The position numbers and the translations under genes are program-made. The notes under the pieces were generated by a model. That model had not been told where the DNA came from. It saw nothing but the letters and a program-made list of their open reading frames with translations, and made no database searches. Shown one piece after another: positions 1-8,327 of a stretch of DNA of 39,143 nucleotides. Position 1 is the first letter of the stretch. Every line of letters begins with the position of its first letter. The stretch covers positions 1 to 39,143 of the forward strand of contig NZ_BIMH01000043.1 in the NCBI RefSeq assembly GCF_004000985.1. Reading direction: 5' to 3'. The stretch comes from Paenibacillus validus NBRC 15382 (GTDB lineage Bacteria; Bacillota; Bacilli; Paenibacillales; NBRC-103111).

Positions 1-1
1 G

Positions 2-2155
2 CCGGGAGCACCCGCAATAGTCAGTACAGTGGCAGGAAATGCACAAGCTCGTCTCACTTGGAATCCAGTGAGCGGTTCGACAAGCTATAAAATATTCACA
101 AGTACAACTTCCCACGCTTATGGTGCAGAAGCAACTACGGTAAGCGGATCGGTATACAGTACTGAAATTACAGGACTTACAAACGGAACCACTTATTACT
201 TTATAGTTAGGGCTCTGAACGGAAGCTCGGAAAGTCCAAATTCTAACGAAGTAAGTGCAACTCCACAAGTTCCGTCACCAGGAGCGCCGGTATTGCAACC
301 TGTTGCAGCAGGTGATGCAACAGTCAGTCTTGCTTGGAATCCGGTAGATGGTTCGACAGGCTACAAAATATTCAAAAGTGTGAATGCAGGAACTTATGAA
401 ACTGAGGTAACCACCGTTCTAGGGTCGGTATACAGCTATGAAGTGACGGGCTTGATCAATGGAACGACCTACTACTTTGTAGTCAAAGCAAGCAATCCGG
501 GAGGAGAGAGCGATGCCTCCAATGAAGTAAGCGCAATGCCCAAAACGGTTCCGGCAGCTCCAACGCTCATCGCCGCAACTGCAGGAAACGGCCAAGCAAC
601 CATTTCCTTTACGGCTCCTGCGAACAACGGAGGGAGTCCCGTCACAGGTTATGAAGTTACTTCTTCACCAGGAAATATCGTGGTCACAGGAGCAACAAGC
701 CCGATGACGATAATCGGTCTGTCGAATGGAACGACCTATACGTTTACGGTAAAAGCGATCAATAGCGCAGGCAGCAGTGCGGCTTCCGTTGCCTCCAATG
801 CTGTAACACCGAGGGCGCCGTCCAGCGACAGCGACAGCAGTCCATCGACAGAGCCGTACACGCCAGGCATACCGGCTGCGCCGAGCACACCGGAGACAAC
901 GAACACGGGAGTTGACGTTCTTGTCAATGGCAAGGCGGAGAATGCAGGAACGGCAGCAACTACGACAGTGAATGAGCAAACGGTCACGACCATTACGGTT
1001 GATCACAAAAAGCTGGAAGAGAAGCTCTCGATCGAAGGACAGCGTGCCGTGATTACAATTCCGATGAATACAAAATCTGATGTTGTAGTCGGAGAGCTTA
1101 ACGGCCAGATGGTCAAAACCATGGAGCAAAAGCTGGCGGTTTTAGAAATCAAAACGGAGAAGGCGACCTACACGCTGCCAGCGCAGCAGATCAACATCAA
1201 TTCAATATCAGACCAAATCGGGAAGAACGTGGCACTTCCGGATATCAAGATTCAGATCGAAATTGCCGCACCTACAGCAGAGACGGTGAAGATCGTCCAG
1301 AACTCAGCGGCTCAAGGAGAGTTCACGATTGTCGCCCCACCGCTCAACTTTACGGTGAGAGGCATCTACGGCGATACCAGGGTCGAAGTGTCCAAGTTCA
1401 ATGCGTATGTGGAACGAACCATTGCCATTCCGGATGGCATAGATCCTAATAAAATCACGACGGGAATCGTGGTTGAACCGGATGGAATCGTTCGGCATGT
1501 ACCAACGAAGATCGTGATCGTCGACGGCAAATATTACGCCAAAGTGAACAGCTTGACGAACAGTACGTATTCCGTGGTATGGCATCCGCTGATGTTCAAG
1601 GATGTCGAGCAGCACTGGGCGAAGAATGCCGTGAACGACATGGGTTCGCGGATGGTCATTAACGGCATCGGCAATGGCTTGTTTAATCCCGATCAAGATA
1701 TTACGCGCGCGGAGTTTGCGGTAAGCATGGTGCGGGGATTGGGGCTGAAGCCGGAGAGCGGAGCCGCTCCATTTACGGATGTGGCAACATCGGACTGGTA
1801 TAACGAGGCTATTCAAACAGCATACTTGTATAACCTGATCGGCGGGTTTGAAGACGGCACTTTCCGCCCGATGGACAAGATTACGCGGGAACAGGCGATG
1901 ACGATCATGGCTAAAGCGATGACAATCACCGATCTGAAAGCGAAGCTCCCGTCCCAGGAGACTGGAGAACTGTTACGTCCATTCATAGATGCCAATAACG
2001 CTGCAGAGTGGGCGGAGCAGAGTATTGCCGATTGCTTGCAGGCAGGAATTGTGTCTGGCAGGAACAGCGACCAACTTGCGCCAAAAGCGTACATCACAAG
2101 GGCAGAGGTGGCAGCGATTGTTCAGCGGCTTCTCCAGAAGTCTGAACTGATTTAA
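2..2155 (+). CDS. FN3-repeat and SLH-domain surface protein, 5' end outside window
   Basis: The reading frame is open from base 2, and the residues before the first usable start (PGAP...) match the opening of the next repeat, so this is the 3' part of a longer gene. Three fibronectin type III repeats are visible: about 2-275 (partial), 276-545 and 546-815, with NGTTYYF-type cores. A Ser/Pro/Thr linker (about 816-900) follows, then a beta-rich region of unclear family to about 1580. The C-terminus carries three SLH domains at about 1590-1745, 1768-1920 and 1981-2150, with FKDV..HW, FTDV...WY and ITRAE motifs. SLH domains bind pyruvylated secondary wall polymer, so the protein should be non-covalently wall-anchored with FN3 modules facing outward. 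The substrate or partner is not readable. A terminator follows at once. Confidence 0.93.
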   Translation, partial: PGAPAIVSTVAGNAQARLTWNPVSGSTSYKIFTSTTSHAYGAEATTVSGSVYSTEITGLTNGTTYYFIVRALNGSSESPNSNEVSATPQVPSPGAPVLQPVAAGDATVSLAWNPVDGSTGYKIFKSVNAGTYETEVTTVLGSVYSYEVTGLINGTTYYFVVKASNPGGESDASNEVSAMPKTVPAAPTLIAATAGNGQATISFTAPANNGGSPVTGYEVTSSPGNIVVTGATSPMTIIGLSNGTTYTFTVKAINSAGSSAASVASNAVTPRAPSSDSDSSPSTEPYTPGIPAAPSTPETTNTGVDVLVNGKAENAGTAATTTVNEQTVTTITVDHKKLEEKLSIEGQRAVITIPMNTKSDVVVGELNGQMVKTMEQKLAVLEIKTEKATYTLPAQQININSISDQIGKNVALPDIKIQIEIAAPTAETVKIVQNSAAQGEFTIVAPPLNFTVRGIYGDTRVEVSKFNAYVERTIAIPDGIDPNKITTGIVVEPDGIVRHVPTKIVIVDGKYYAKVNSLTNSTYSVVWHPLMFKDVEQHWAKNAVNDMGSRMVINGIGNGLFNPDQDITRAEFAVSMVRGLGLKPESGAAPFTDVATSDWYNEAIQTAYLYNLIGGFEDGTFRPMDKITREQAMTIMAKAMTITDLKAKLPSQETGELLRPFIDANNAAEWAEQSIADCLQAGIVSGRNSDQLAPKAYITRAEVAAIVQRLLQKSELI

Positions 2156-2176
2156 TCTTCAGAAGTTACATGAATA

Positions 2177-2226
2177 GGGTCATCTCTCAAGCGTTTCAAC
2201 AAACGGCTTGAGGGATGACCCTTTCC
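2177..2226 (+). terminator. Rho-independent terminator of the SLH gene
   Basis: A 16-bp stem (2177-2192 with 2206-2221, one G-U pair) has a 13-base loop and runs into a T-rich tail. It lies 20 bases after the SLH stop codon. Confidence 0.85.
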
Positions 2227-2352
2227 TTTGATTTCTTGGGAAAACTAGTAATTTACCAATTTTACCCATATACTCCCCCGATATCATTCACCTCGATGTC
2301 TCCGGATGAATACCATGCATGGATGCTTCAGTTCACGAACGGAGGTGAAAGG

Positions 2353-3060
2353 ATGAATCATGAAGTCACGGTTGCCGTTCATCAACCTAACTATTTGCCT
2401 TGGACAGGGTATTTTTACAAAATGTTAAAATCGGATATTTTCGTTTTCTTGGATAACGTGCAGTACAGCAAGAACAGCTTCATTAATCGCAATAAAATCA
2501 AAGGGCAGCAGGGGGCGCAGTGGTTGACTGTACCGATCCATGGAAGCACGCACAAGAACATCGATGAGATCGAGTGCGCCGATTGTCATTGGGCGGAGAA
2601 GCATATGAGAACGCTTGACACGTGCTACGCCAAAGCGCCTTATTATGAGCTTTACCGTCCTAAGCTGTTTGAAATCTATGAAACCATGAATACGAGAAAC
2701 TTGAGTCAGTTAAACAAAGCCTTGATTGGTCAGATCGCCGGGTGGCTGCAAATTCCTTGTCAAATCCGTTCCACCTCCGAATTTACGCTAAGCGACGCTT
2801 CGAATGGGCGATTAATTGAAATCGCACAAAGGGTGGGCGGTCATATTTACTTGTCCGGTCAAGGCGCCGCGGCATATCAGGACGCAAAGAAATTTGAGGA
2901 TGCAGGAATAACGCTTCAATATTACGATTTCTCGCCGCCGACATACCCGCAGCTCTACGAAGGGTTCGAGTCTCATTTATCGGTTGTGGATTTGTTGTTT
3001 AACACGGGGCGTGCGGCGGCCGAAATTTTACGCCAATCTTCCAGGCAGACCGCTGAATAA
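2353..3060 (+). CDS. WbqC-like family protein
   Basis: This 235-residue protein opens with VAVHQPNYLPW and continues with FVFLDNVQYSKNSFINRNKIK, the conserved start of the WbqC-like family found in polysaccharide and glycoconjugate clusters. Members are thought to act in sugar modification, but the reaction is not well established. The start at 2353 is chosen because ggaggtg lies at 2341-2347 with a 5-base gap; a longer frame from 2215 would begin inside the preceding terminator. Its natural partner downstream is probably the epimerase at 4997, from which it is now separated by an IS110 element. Confidence 0.85.
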   Translation: MNHEVTVAVHQPNYLPWTGYFYKMLKSDIFVFLDNVQYSKNSFINRNKIKGQQGAQWLTVPIHGSTHKNIDEIECADCHWAEKHMRTLDTCYAKAPYYELYRPKLFEIYETMNTRNLSQLNKALIGQIAGWLQIPCQIRSTSEFTLSDASNGRLIEIAQRVGGHIYLSGQGAAAYQDAKKFEDAGITLQYYDFSPPTYPQLYEGFESHLSVVDLLFNTGRAAAEILRQSSRQTAE

Positions 3061-3282
3061 CCGGAGCCGCGGTATCATCAGGCGACCGATCTAATAGATT
3101 TCCGCTATGGAAAGAATTCCATTTTCTCTACCAGTTGAATACGATACAAGGAAACAATTTAAACGTAAGGAGCCATTCCTGTAATGAAGTAATTTGCTCT
3201 TTGAAAACAAAAAGCGCCTCCTGTATGCTGGGTCTTGGAATGGTGGCCATTCACTGCCCTAATTTGAAGGAGGACGCTCAAT

Positions 3283-4584
3283 ATGAAGTATAAACTGAAA
3301 CAAAAGCAGAATCAACGGATTACACGAATTACCGAATCGACACTGGTGGTCGGTGCAGATATCGCGAAGAAGGTTCACGTCGCACGTGCCGTAGATTTCC
3401 GAGGCATTGAACTTGGGAAGGACTGTGTATTTCACAACGATCAGGAAGGACTATCGAAGCTGGCAACGTGGATGAAGGAGCTTGGTCAAGCACACGGGAA
3501 GACGAACATTGTGTTTGGCATCGAGCCTACCGGACACTACTGGTTTCCGTTAGCTGCCTATCTGCAGGAACAACAACAAATCCAGGTCGTCGTCGTTAAT
3601 CCGCATCACGTAAACAAGACGAAAGAGCTTGAGGATAACTCGCAGACGAAGAGCGACTACAAAGATGCAAAGGTCATTGCGGATCTCATTCGGAATGGAA
3701 AATACTCAGAACCGAAACTGCCGACGAAGGAATACGCGGAACTGCGAATCCTGATGAATCTGCGGGAGAAGGTATCAGCCAGCCTGACGCAAGTGAAAGG
3801 CCGAATCAGCAACTGGTTCGACCGGTTCTTCCCCGAGTATGCTTGCGTATTCAAGAAATGGGAGGGCAAGGCATCGCTCATGACCATGCGGGCGTTCCCG
3901 ATGCCAGCGGACATCGTCGGCAAGGGGGCTAGAGACGTCCTAGTACACTGGAAGACGGAAGTGAAACGCGGTGTGGGCATCAAGCGCGCGGAGAAGTTAG
4001 TAGCGGCCGCCACAGCCTCTATCGGACTAACGGAAGGCAGTATGGCAGCTCGGGTAGAGCTAAGCACACTGTTGGGTCAATACGACCTTTTCAGCAGCCA
4101 ATTGGAAGAGATTATGGATAAAGTGCTGGAGATCCTTGAACACATCCCAGGAACGAAGGAAATGCTTACCGTACCCGGGGTTGGGGCAATTACTGTAGCT
4201 GGATTTCTGGCCGAGATCGGTGACTTGAACAACTACGATCATGGCCAGCAGATTATCCGGCTTGCCGGGCTAAATCTCAAAGAGAATAGTTCGGGAAAGC
4301 GGAAGGGTAAGACCGGGATTAGCAAGCGCGGACGGTCACGTTTACGAGCGCTGCTGTTCCGAGCGGTGATGCCCATGGTAGCGAAGAACGAAGAGTTCAA
4401 GACGCTTCATAAGCATTACACGACGAGGAGCCAGAATCCACTGAAGAAGAAACAATCGATCATCGCGTTATGTGGAAAACTGATTCGAGTCCTGCATACG
4501 CTGGGGACAAAGCAAAGAGAGTACAGTGCAATCGATGTTATGGGTCCAGTAAGGCAGTTCCAGATCCAGCAAGAAGCTGCTTAA
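3283..4584 (+). CDS. IS110-family transposase (DEDD RuvC-like N-domain plus Transposase_20)
   Basis: A 433-residue recombinase. The N-terminal RuvC-like DEDD domain shows VGADIAKK (D26), IEPTGHYW (E81) and SDYKDAK (D125, D128). The C-terminal Transposase_20 domain has LTVPGVGAITVAGFLAEIGD and the Ser-containing segment ENSSGKRKGKTGISKRG. Length is normal and the frame is uninterrupted, so the gene may be active. The ribosome site aaggagg (3267-3273) precedes the ATG by 9 bases. Enzymes of this family recombine a circular element into targets using an element-encoded guide RNA, located upstream of the gene in IS110 types and downstream in IS1111 types. Here the longer non-coding flank is downstream. 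Confidence 0.95.
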   Translation: MKYKLKQKQNQRITRITESTLVVGADIAKKVHVARAVDFRGIELGKDCVFHNDQEGLSKLATWMKELGQAHGKTNIVFGIEPTGHYWFPLAAYLQEQQQIQVVVVNPHHVNKTKELEDNSQTKSDYKDAKVIADLIRNGKYSEPKLPTKEYAELRILMNLREKVSASLTQVKGRISNWFDRFFPEYACVFKKWEGKASLMTMRAFPMPADIVGKGARDVLVHWKTEVKRGVGIKRAEKLVAAATASIGLTEGSMAARVELSTLLGQYDLFSSQLEEIMDKVLEILEHIPGTKEMLTVPGVGAITVAGFLAEIGDLNNYDHGQQIIRLAGLNLKENSSGKRKGKTGISKRGRSRLRALLFRAVMPMVAKNEEFKTLHKHYTTRSQNPLKKKQSIIALCGKLIRVLHTLGTKQREYSAIDVMGPVRQFQIQQEAA

Positions 4585-4589
4585 AGCAA

Positions 4590-4830
4590 GGAAACAAACG
4601 GCCTGCAGATCAAGTTATTCACATGTGTACAACTTAGACAACGAAAGCACGGAGAAGCCGAAGTACTACATTCAGTAAGGGCAACGACCCCGTAAAGGAG
4701 CAAGAATCGGCCTCCACCCCTTGAGAGGTAGAACGAAGGAATGTAAGGGCATAGACCCAGTGTGACATGGGAGGGTAAACCCCGAGGGTGAATATGGAGA
4801 TCCACTGTGCGATCATACCAATTATCCACA
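4590..4830 (+). ncRNA. Candidate bridge/seek RNA region of the IS110 element
   Basis: This 240-base stretch after the transposase lacks a convincing protein gene but has RNA-like features. A gccga/tcggc pair encloses about 4657-4711, there is a small tact/agta hairpin near 4664, a ccca/tggg hairpin near 4756-4771, and a 16-base block occurs twice in nearly the same form (4675-4690 and 4743-4758). Bridge RNAs have two loops, one recognising donor and one recognising target. Two related loops fit that idea, but no fold was computed and the boundaries are approximate. Confidence 0.35.
4675..4758 (+). repeat. Near-identical 16-base block repeated 68 bases apart
   Basis: gtaagggcaacgaccc (4675-4690) and gtaagggcatagaccc (4743-4758) agree at 14 of 16 positions, differing only at positions 10-11. 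Both lie in the non-coding tail of the IS110 element. Confidence 0.9.
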
Positions 4831-4996
4831 GTTTTGGAAGAAGGTCATTCCTAAGCTCTGTTCCCGCCTACGCTCTTACGGAAATCGAGGTGCAGAGTAC
4901 ATTCTCCACTACTATCTCTTAGGCTGTCAAAGTTGAAATACTGAGAATGAGTGAGGAAACAGGAGAAAACGATACTTTATAGTGGGAGGAGAATGA

Positions 4997-5947
4997 ATGA
5001 AGCTTGGAAAAGTACTGGTCACAGGCGGCGCAGGCTTCCTGGGGTCGCAGCTGGTGAAGAGATTGCTGCCCCGATCTGAACATATTTATGTCATCGACGA
5101 TCTGTCTACGGGGAATCCCCGTGCTCTGCCTGACTCGGACCAAATCACCTTTATTCAGGGCAGTATTACGAATGAGGAACTTCTTGAGGAGATTATGCCT
5201 AAAGTGGAGTGGATCTTTCATCTGGCCTGCCGAAATTTGTATTTATCGGCCGTGGATGTAAGACAAGATTTCGATACTAATTTGTATGGAGGCTTCCTGC
5301 TGCTTCAGAAGGCCAAATCCCATTGCCCTAACTTAAAGAGGTTTGTTTATACCTCTACCGCATCCGTTTACGGCAATGCACCCGTCATACCGACCCCCGA
5401 GAGCTTTCATCAGATTACGATGCCTTATTCCGCAAGCAAATTTTCCACGGAGCATTATTGTCAAATGTTTTATCATATGTACCAGCTGCCTGTTACGATC
5501 CTTCGATTATCGAATGTGTACGGTCCTGGCCAATTATTGAGCAATCCTTACTGCGGAGTCGTAACCCTATTCTTTGATGCGGTTCAGAATGGGCGGCCGA
5601 TTCCTATATTCGGCGACGGTACGCAGACGAGAGACTTTACATTTATCGACGATGCAATGGAGGCCATCCTCACGGCAAGCGTTCACCCCGATTCCATAGG
5701 CAAGCTATATAATGTGGGGACGGGCAAGGAAGTCAGCATTCATGAACTGGCTGAAACGATCGGCAAAATCATGGGACACGAGAATTATCCGATTGAATAT
5801 AAGCCGAAACGAGTGGTGGATAAAGTATATCGCAGGGCCGTCGACATCACGTTCCTGGAACAGGATCTCCACATGAAGCCAGCCCATTCGCTGGAAGAAG
5901 GTCTGCACAAAACCCGCCAATGGATGATTCAGCAAAAGGATGCTTAA
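4997..5947 (+). CDS. NAD-dependent epimerase/dehydratase (extended SDR)
   Basis: A 316-residue extended short-chain dehydrogenase. The Rossmann motif GGAGFLG is at residues 10-16 and the catalytic YxxxK is Y144/K148 (PYSASKFSTEHY), preceded by the YTSTASVYG strand. RLSNVYGPGQ and GDGTQTRDFTFIDD are typical of UDP- or dNDP-sugar epimerases and dehydratases. It should interconvert nucleotide sugars in the cytosol for surface glycan assembly; the exact sugar cannot be told. gggagga (4984-4990) sits 6 bases before the ATG. The frameshifted GNAT gene follows 27 bases later on the same strand, suggesting co-transcription. Confidence 0.92.
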   Translation: MKLGKVLVTGGAGFLGSQLVKRLLPRSEHIYVIDDLSTGNPRALPDSDQITFIQGSITNEELLEEIMPKVEWIFHLACRNLYLSAVDVRQDFDTNLYGGFLLLQKAKSHCPNLKRFVYTSTASVYGNAPVIPTPESFHQITMPYSASKFSTEHYCQMFYHMYQLPVTILRLSNVYGPGQLLSNPYCGVVTLFFDAVQNGRPIPIFGDGTQTRDFTFIDDAMEAILTASVHPDSIGKLYNVGTGKEVSIHELAETIGKIMGHENYPIEYKPKRVVDKVYRRAVDITFLEQDLHMKPAHSLEEGLHKTRQWMIQQKDA

Positions 5948-5974
5948 GTGCATGCGGCAGAAGGGGGGAGGAGC

Positions 5975-6527
5975 ATGTTTTCGTACCAGATCAACGAGGT
6001 TACGCAGTTGAGATTGCTGGAATATCGTTATGATCAAGAGCTTTATGATTTAATAGACCATAATCGCGATAACTTGCGGGAATGGCTGTCGTGGGTCGAT
6101 GGGATGCGCAGTGCGCAAGATACGAAATCGTTTATAGGCCGAACCAGGAAACTGGGCTGACCATGAAGGCTTCACAGCAGGTATTTTTTATAAAGACGCC
6201 ATCTGCGGAATCATCGGATTCAACAGTGTCAATTGGCGTCAAAAACATATATCCATCGGTTATTGGTTGGGCCAGCAATTCCAGGGAAAAGGAATTATAA
6301 CCCAAGCTTGCGCGGCCCTTGTGGACCACGCATTTCAGGAAATGAACCTGCATCGGGTTGAAATCAGCACGGCTGTTGAAAACTTCAAGAGCCGTGCTGT
6401 GCCGGAAAGGCTTGGATTTAAAGAGGAAGGAATTGCTCGTCAATCCGCATGGCTGTACGATCAATTCATAGATCATGTGGTATATGGTATGCTGGCCGAA
6501 GAGTGGAAGGCACGACCCGTGAAATGA
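5975..6527 (+). pseudogene. Frameshifted GNAT N-acetyltransferase (RimJ/RimL/YdaF-like)
   Basis: The first part (5975-6160) reads FSYQINEVTQLRLLEYRYDQ...REWLSWVDGM and hits a TGA at 6158. The same protein resumes in the next frame from about 6150 (WADHEGFTAGIFYKDAICG) through SIGYWLGQQFQGKGIITQA, NAVERLGF-like and LYDQFIDHVVYG to the stop at 6527. The two halves join seamlessly as a ribosomal-protein-type GNAT acetyltransferase of about 183 residues, with the Q/RxxGxG/A acetyl-CoA motif intact as QQFQGKG. One extra base or two missing bases near 6147-6153 explain the break. It is either a recent mutation or a sequencing error. The start is set by the ggggggagg at 5963-5971. Confidence 0.85.
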
Positions 6528-6546
6528 ATGGCATCCTACCTATAAA

Positions 6547-6597
6547 GCCCTACCAAGCAACTGCTTAAAAGCAGAGTTGCCATGGGAGGGCTTCTTT
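6547..6597. terminator. Probable bidirectional terminator between convergent genes
   Basis: An imperfect hairpin pairs gccctaccaagcaactgc (6547-6564) with gcagagttgccatgggagggc (6571-6591). A T-rich run follows on the plus side and A-rich sequence lies before it. It sits between the GNAT stop and the end of the minus-strand PIG-L gene. Confidence 0.6.
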
Positions 6598-7228
6598 AGA
6601 TGATCCACCTGACCATTTCAAAACATTCGGCATAAGCATAATTTACCTGTACGCCTCTCATTTTAGCTAGTCCGTATATAAAATCCTTATTAAAGTACGG
6701 TCTGTTTTCTTGCGTTTTATAGCATTGAAGCGTTTTGTATTTATGATCCTTATGAACATCGTCGACTAAGGAATAGCACATATTTTTAAAGGAATACAGA
6801 TTCCAGGGCAGCTCGTAAGCTAATATCGAATGATTCTTGAATGCCCGGATTCCTTCCATACTGACGACTTGATGATCCTGATGGACATCTTTGAGACAGG
6901 GAAGGATGATCAAATCAGGTTGGATTTGAGTTTTTGCTTTCACCATATCGTCCAAAATATGTTGTCTGTACTCGGAAAATCGTCTGACGGGATACTTCAA
7001 AACTTGAATGTTTTGTTCGTTGATCCCTAATACGGCTGTGGACTGAAACGCTTCCTTGCGCAGTTGATCTTTCGGGAATGGATAGGGCACGGATTCTTCC
7101 GCCGCGGAAAATGCCAAATAATGCACTTCTTTTCCCTCGTTAATCCATTTATTGACCGTTGCTCCACATCCCAGTTCTATATTATCGGTATGTGCTGAAA
7201 GAACCAGGATTTTATGAAATGCGTGCAC
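6596..7228 (-). CDS. PIG-L family deacetylase with AHTDN metal motif
   Basis: A 210-residue protein of the PIG-L/LmbE family, zinc enzymes that remove acetyl groups from N-acetylglucosamine-type sugars. The N-terminal motif reads SAHTDNIELGCGATV, whereas the family normally has AHPDD; the first Asp (general base) is kept and the second (a zinc ligand in MshB-type enzymes) is Asn. The second metal motif is VHQDHQ. The start is GTG at 7228, with cgggggaa upstream. It lies 43 bases after the DUF4855 gene on the same strand, so the two are probably one operon in the glycan cluster. Confidence 0.85.
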   Translation of the reverse strand: MHAFHKILVLSAHTDNIELGCGATVNKWINEGKEVHYLAFSAAEESVPYPFPKDQLRKEAFQSTAVLGINEQNIQVLKYPVRRFSEYRQHILDDMVKAKTQIQPDLIILPCLKDVHQDHQVVSMEGIRAFKNHSILAYELPWNLYSFKNMCYSLVDDVHKDHKYKTLQCYKTQENRPYFNKDFIYGLAKMRGVQVNYAYAECFEMVRWII

Positions 7229-7271
7229 CTGAATTCCCCCGATCCATCAATTTGATAAATATATAGGCAGA

Positions 7272-8282
7272 TTAATAGACCATATTGGGATATGGAATTT
7301 TGGTATACAATCCCTTAATGAACATATAGATCCGAATATAGTCGACGATGTTTTCGCTATAGATGGTCTTCATGGTTTGATTCGGAAACTGATAGACGAT
7401 GAAGGAATGCTTCATATAACCCTGATACTCCGGTAATCCCAAATTGAAATGATCCAGATGATGAGTGCCATTGTAGATAGGACCTTTTCCATAAATCATT
7501 TGAATTCCCGTATTGTAATAGCTGGCGGAATAGGATACGGCGTTCACCCATTGATAGTCATACATCGTGTTGCCGTAATAGTTCGTATGATAAGCTGCAA
7601 CGTCAAAATTGAAGTCTTTCCAATTCGTCGTGCCATACGAGGCGTAGTAGGGCAGCCACAAACTAAGAAAGCCCTTGGTTCGGATATAGGCATTGGTCCG
7701 CTTCACTAGTTCGTCATCATATTCATTGATCGATTCCCGCTGCCACAAAAAACCGCGAAAATGCAATTTTTGCGATAAATAGGATTCTGCGTGCCACCGT
7801 GCGATAAACTGATCTATCCACCATGAAATGGCGGCAAATCGTCGTTCTGTCGTATCAAAGTAAAGCGCGCTGCCGTGCAATTCCCCGAAACCCTTATCAT
7901 CTATAAACGGATACGGGATGGAGACCCAAACGTCCAAAGGTGAATCATCGGCTAAAGCATACAAGGCCTTCAGGTTTGTATCCGGAGCAAACAAGGATTC
8001 CGTCCATTGCTCCCAGTCCTGCCGGTTGGCTTGTTGACCGAAAGCGGCATGCAGCGGATGCATATAGCGCCCTTTTTCAACAGAATACCCTTTAAATACA
8101 AACCCGTTAAACATGCTGTCGACAGGTTGATCCCCTGCATGATATTTCACATAATACTTCAGATCGGAAACGGTCCACTTATAGATCGGATGTTCAAATA
8201 TACCGCCGCATGGCAAAACGCAAATGTGATTTTGCACGCCCTGGGCTGCCGGATGATAATATCCATATACAGAGCCTTCCAC
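7272..8282 (-). CDS. DUF4855-type protein
   Basis: About 336 residues resembling DUF4855 proteins of Bacillota. Features are an N-terminal GYYHPA strand, KWTVSDLKYYVKYH, a DSMFNGFVFKGY segment, DWEQWTESLFAP, VSIPYPF, RWHAESY, GFLWQRESI and a late SLWLPYYASYGTTNWKDFNFD. The layout suggests a glycosidase-like beta/alpha barrel, but no function is established. The start is a GTG at 8282, with an in-frame stop 9 bases upstream and only a weak aaaggg site. No signal peptide is seen. The 5' end abuts the broken glycosyltransferase on the other strand, so a few N-terminal residues may have been lost. Confidence 0.7.
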   Translation of the reverse strand: MEGSVYGYYHPAAQGVQNHICVLPCGGIFEHPIYKWTVSDLKYYVKYHAGDQPVDSMFNGFVFKGYSVEKGRYMHPLHAAFGQQANRQDWEQWTESLFAPDTNLKALYALADDSPLDVWVSIPYPFIDDKGFGELHGSALYFDTTERRFAAISWWIDQFIARWHAESYLSQKLHFRGFLWQRESINEYDDELVKRTNAYIRTKGFLSLWLPYYASYGTTNWKDFNFDVAAYHTNYYGNTMYDYQWVNAVSYSASYYNTGIQMIYGKGPIYNGTHHLDHFNLGLPEYQGYMKHSFIVYQFPNQTMKTIYSENIVDYIRIYMFIKGLYTKIPYPNMVY

Positions 8283-8327
8283 TGCTATTCACGCACCCTT
8301 TCATACATAGAACCTCTTTTTCATTAC

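Larger units (their letters stand above)
3227..4860 (+). mobile_element. IS110/IS1111-family insertion element, ends approximate
   Basis: The element is defined by its transposase. IS110-family elements lack clear terminal repeats and usually make no target duplication, so the ends are estimates. On the left, a hairpin gaatgg/ccattc (3238-3252) sits just before the gene. On the right, the sequence around 4842-4852 (aggtcattccta) is weakly inverted relative to the left ttggaatggtggcc. The flanking WbqC and epimerase genes are both intact, so the insertion fell between genes. Confidence 0.5.

Noticed and set aside
665..2097. Several long open frames antisense to the FN3/SLH gene
   Set aside because: They have low-complexity, Arg/His/Cys-rich translations, no ribosome sites, and lie wholly opposite a well-supported gene.
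2215..2352. N-terminal extension of the WbqC-like protein
   Set aside because: It would start inside the terminator hairpin without a ribosome site; ATG 2353 has ggaggtg and gives the family N-terminus.
4581..4829. Two minus-strand frames of 60-82 residues downstream of the transposase
   Set aside because: No ribosome site or family resemblance; the region fits a structured RNA better.
8007..8327. Apparent N-terminal part of the glycosyltransferase frame
   Set aside because: It is antisense to the DUF4855 coding region and shows no glycosyltransferase features.
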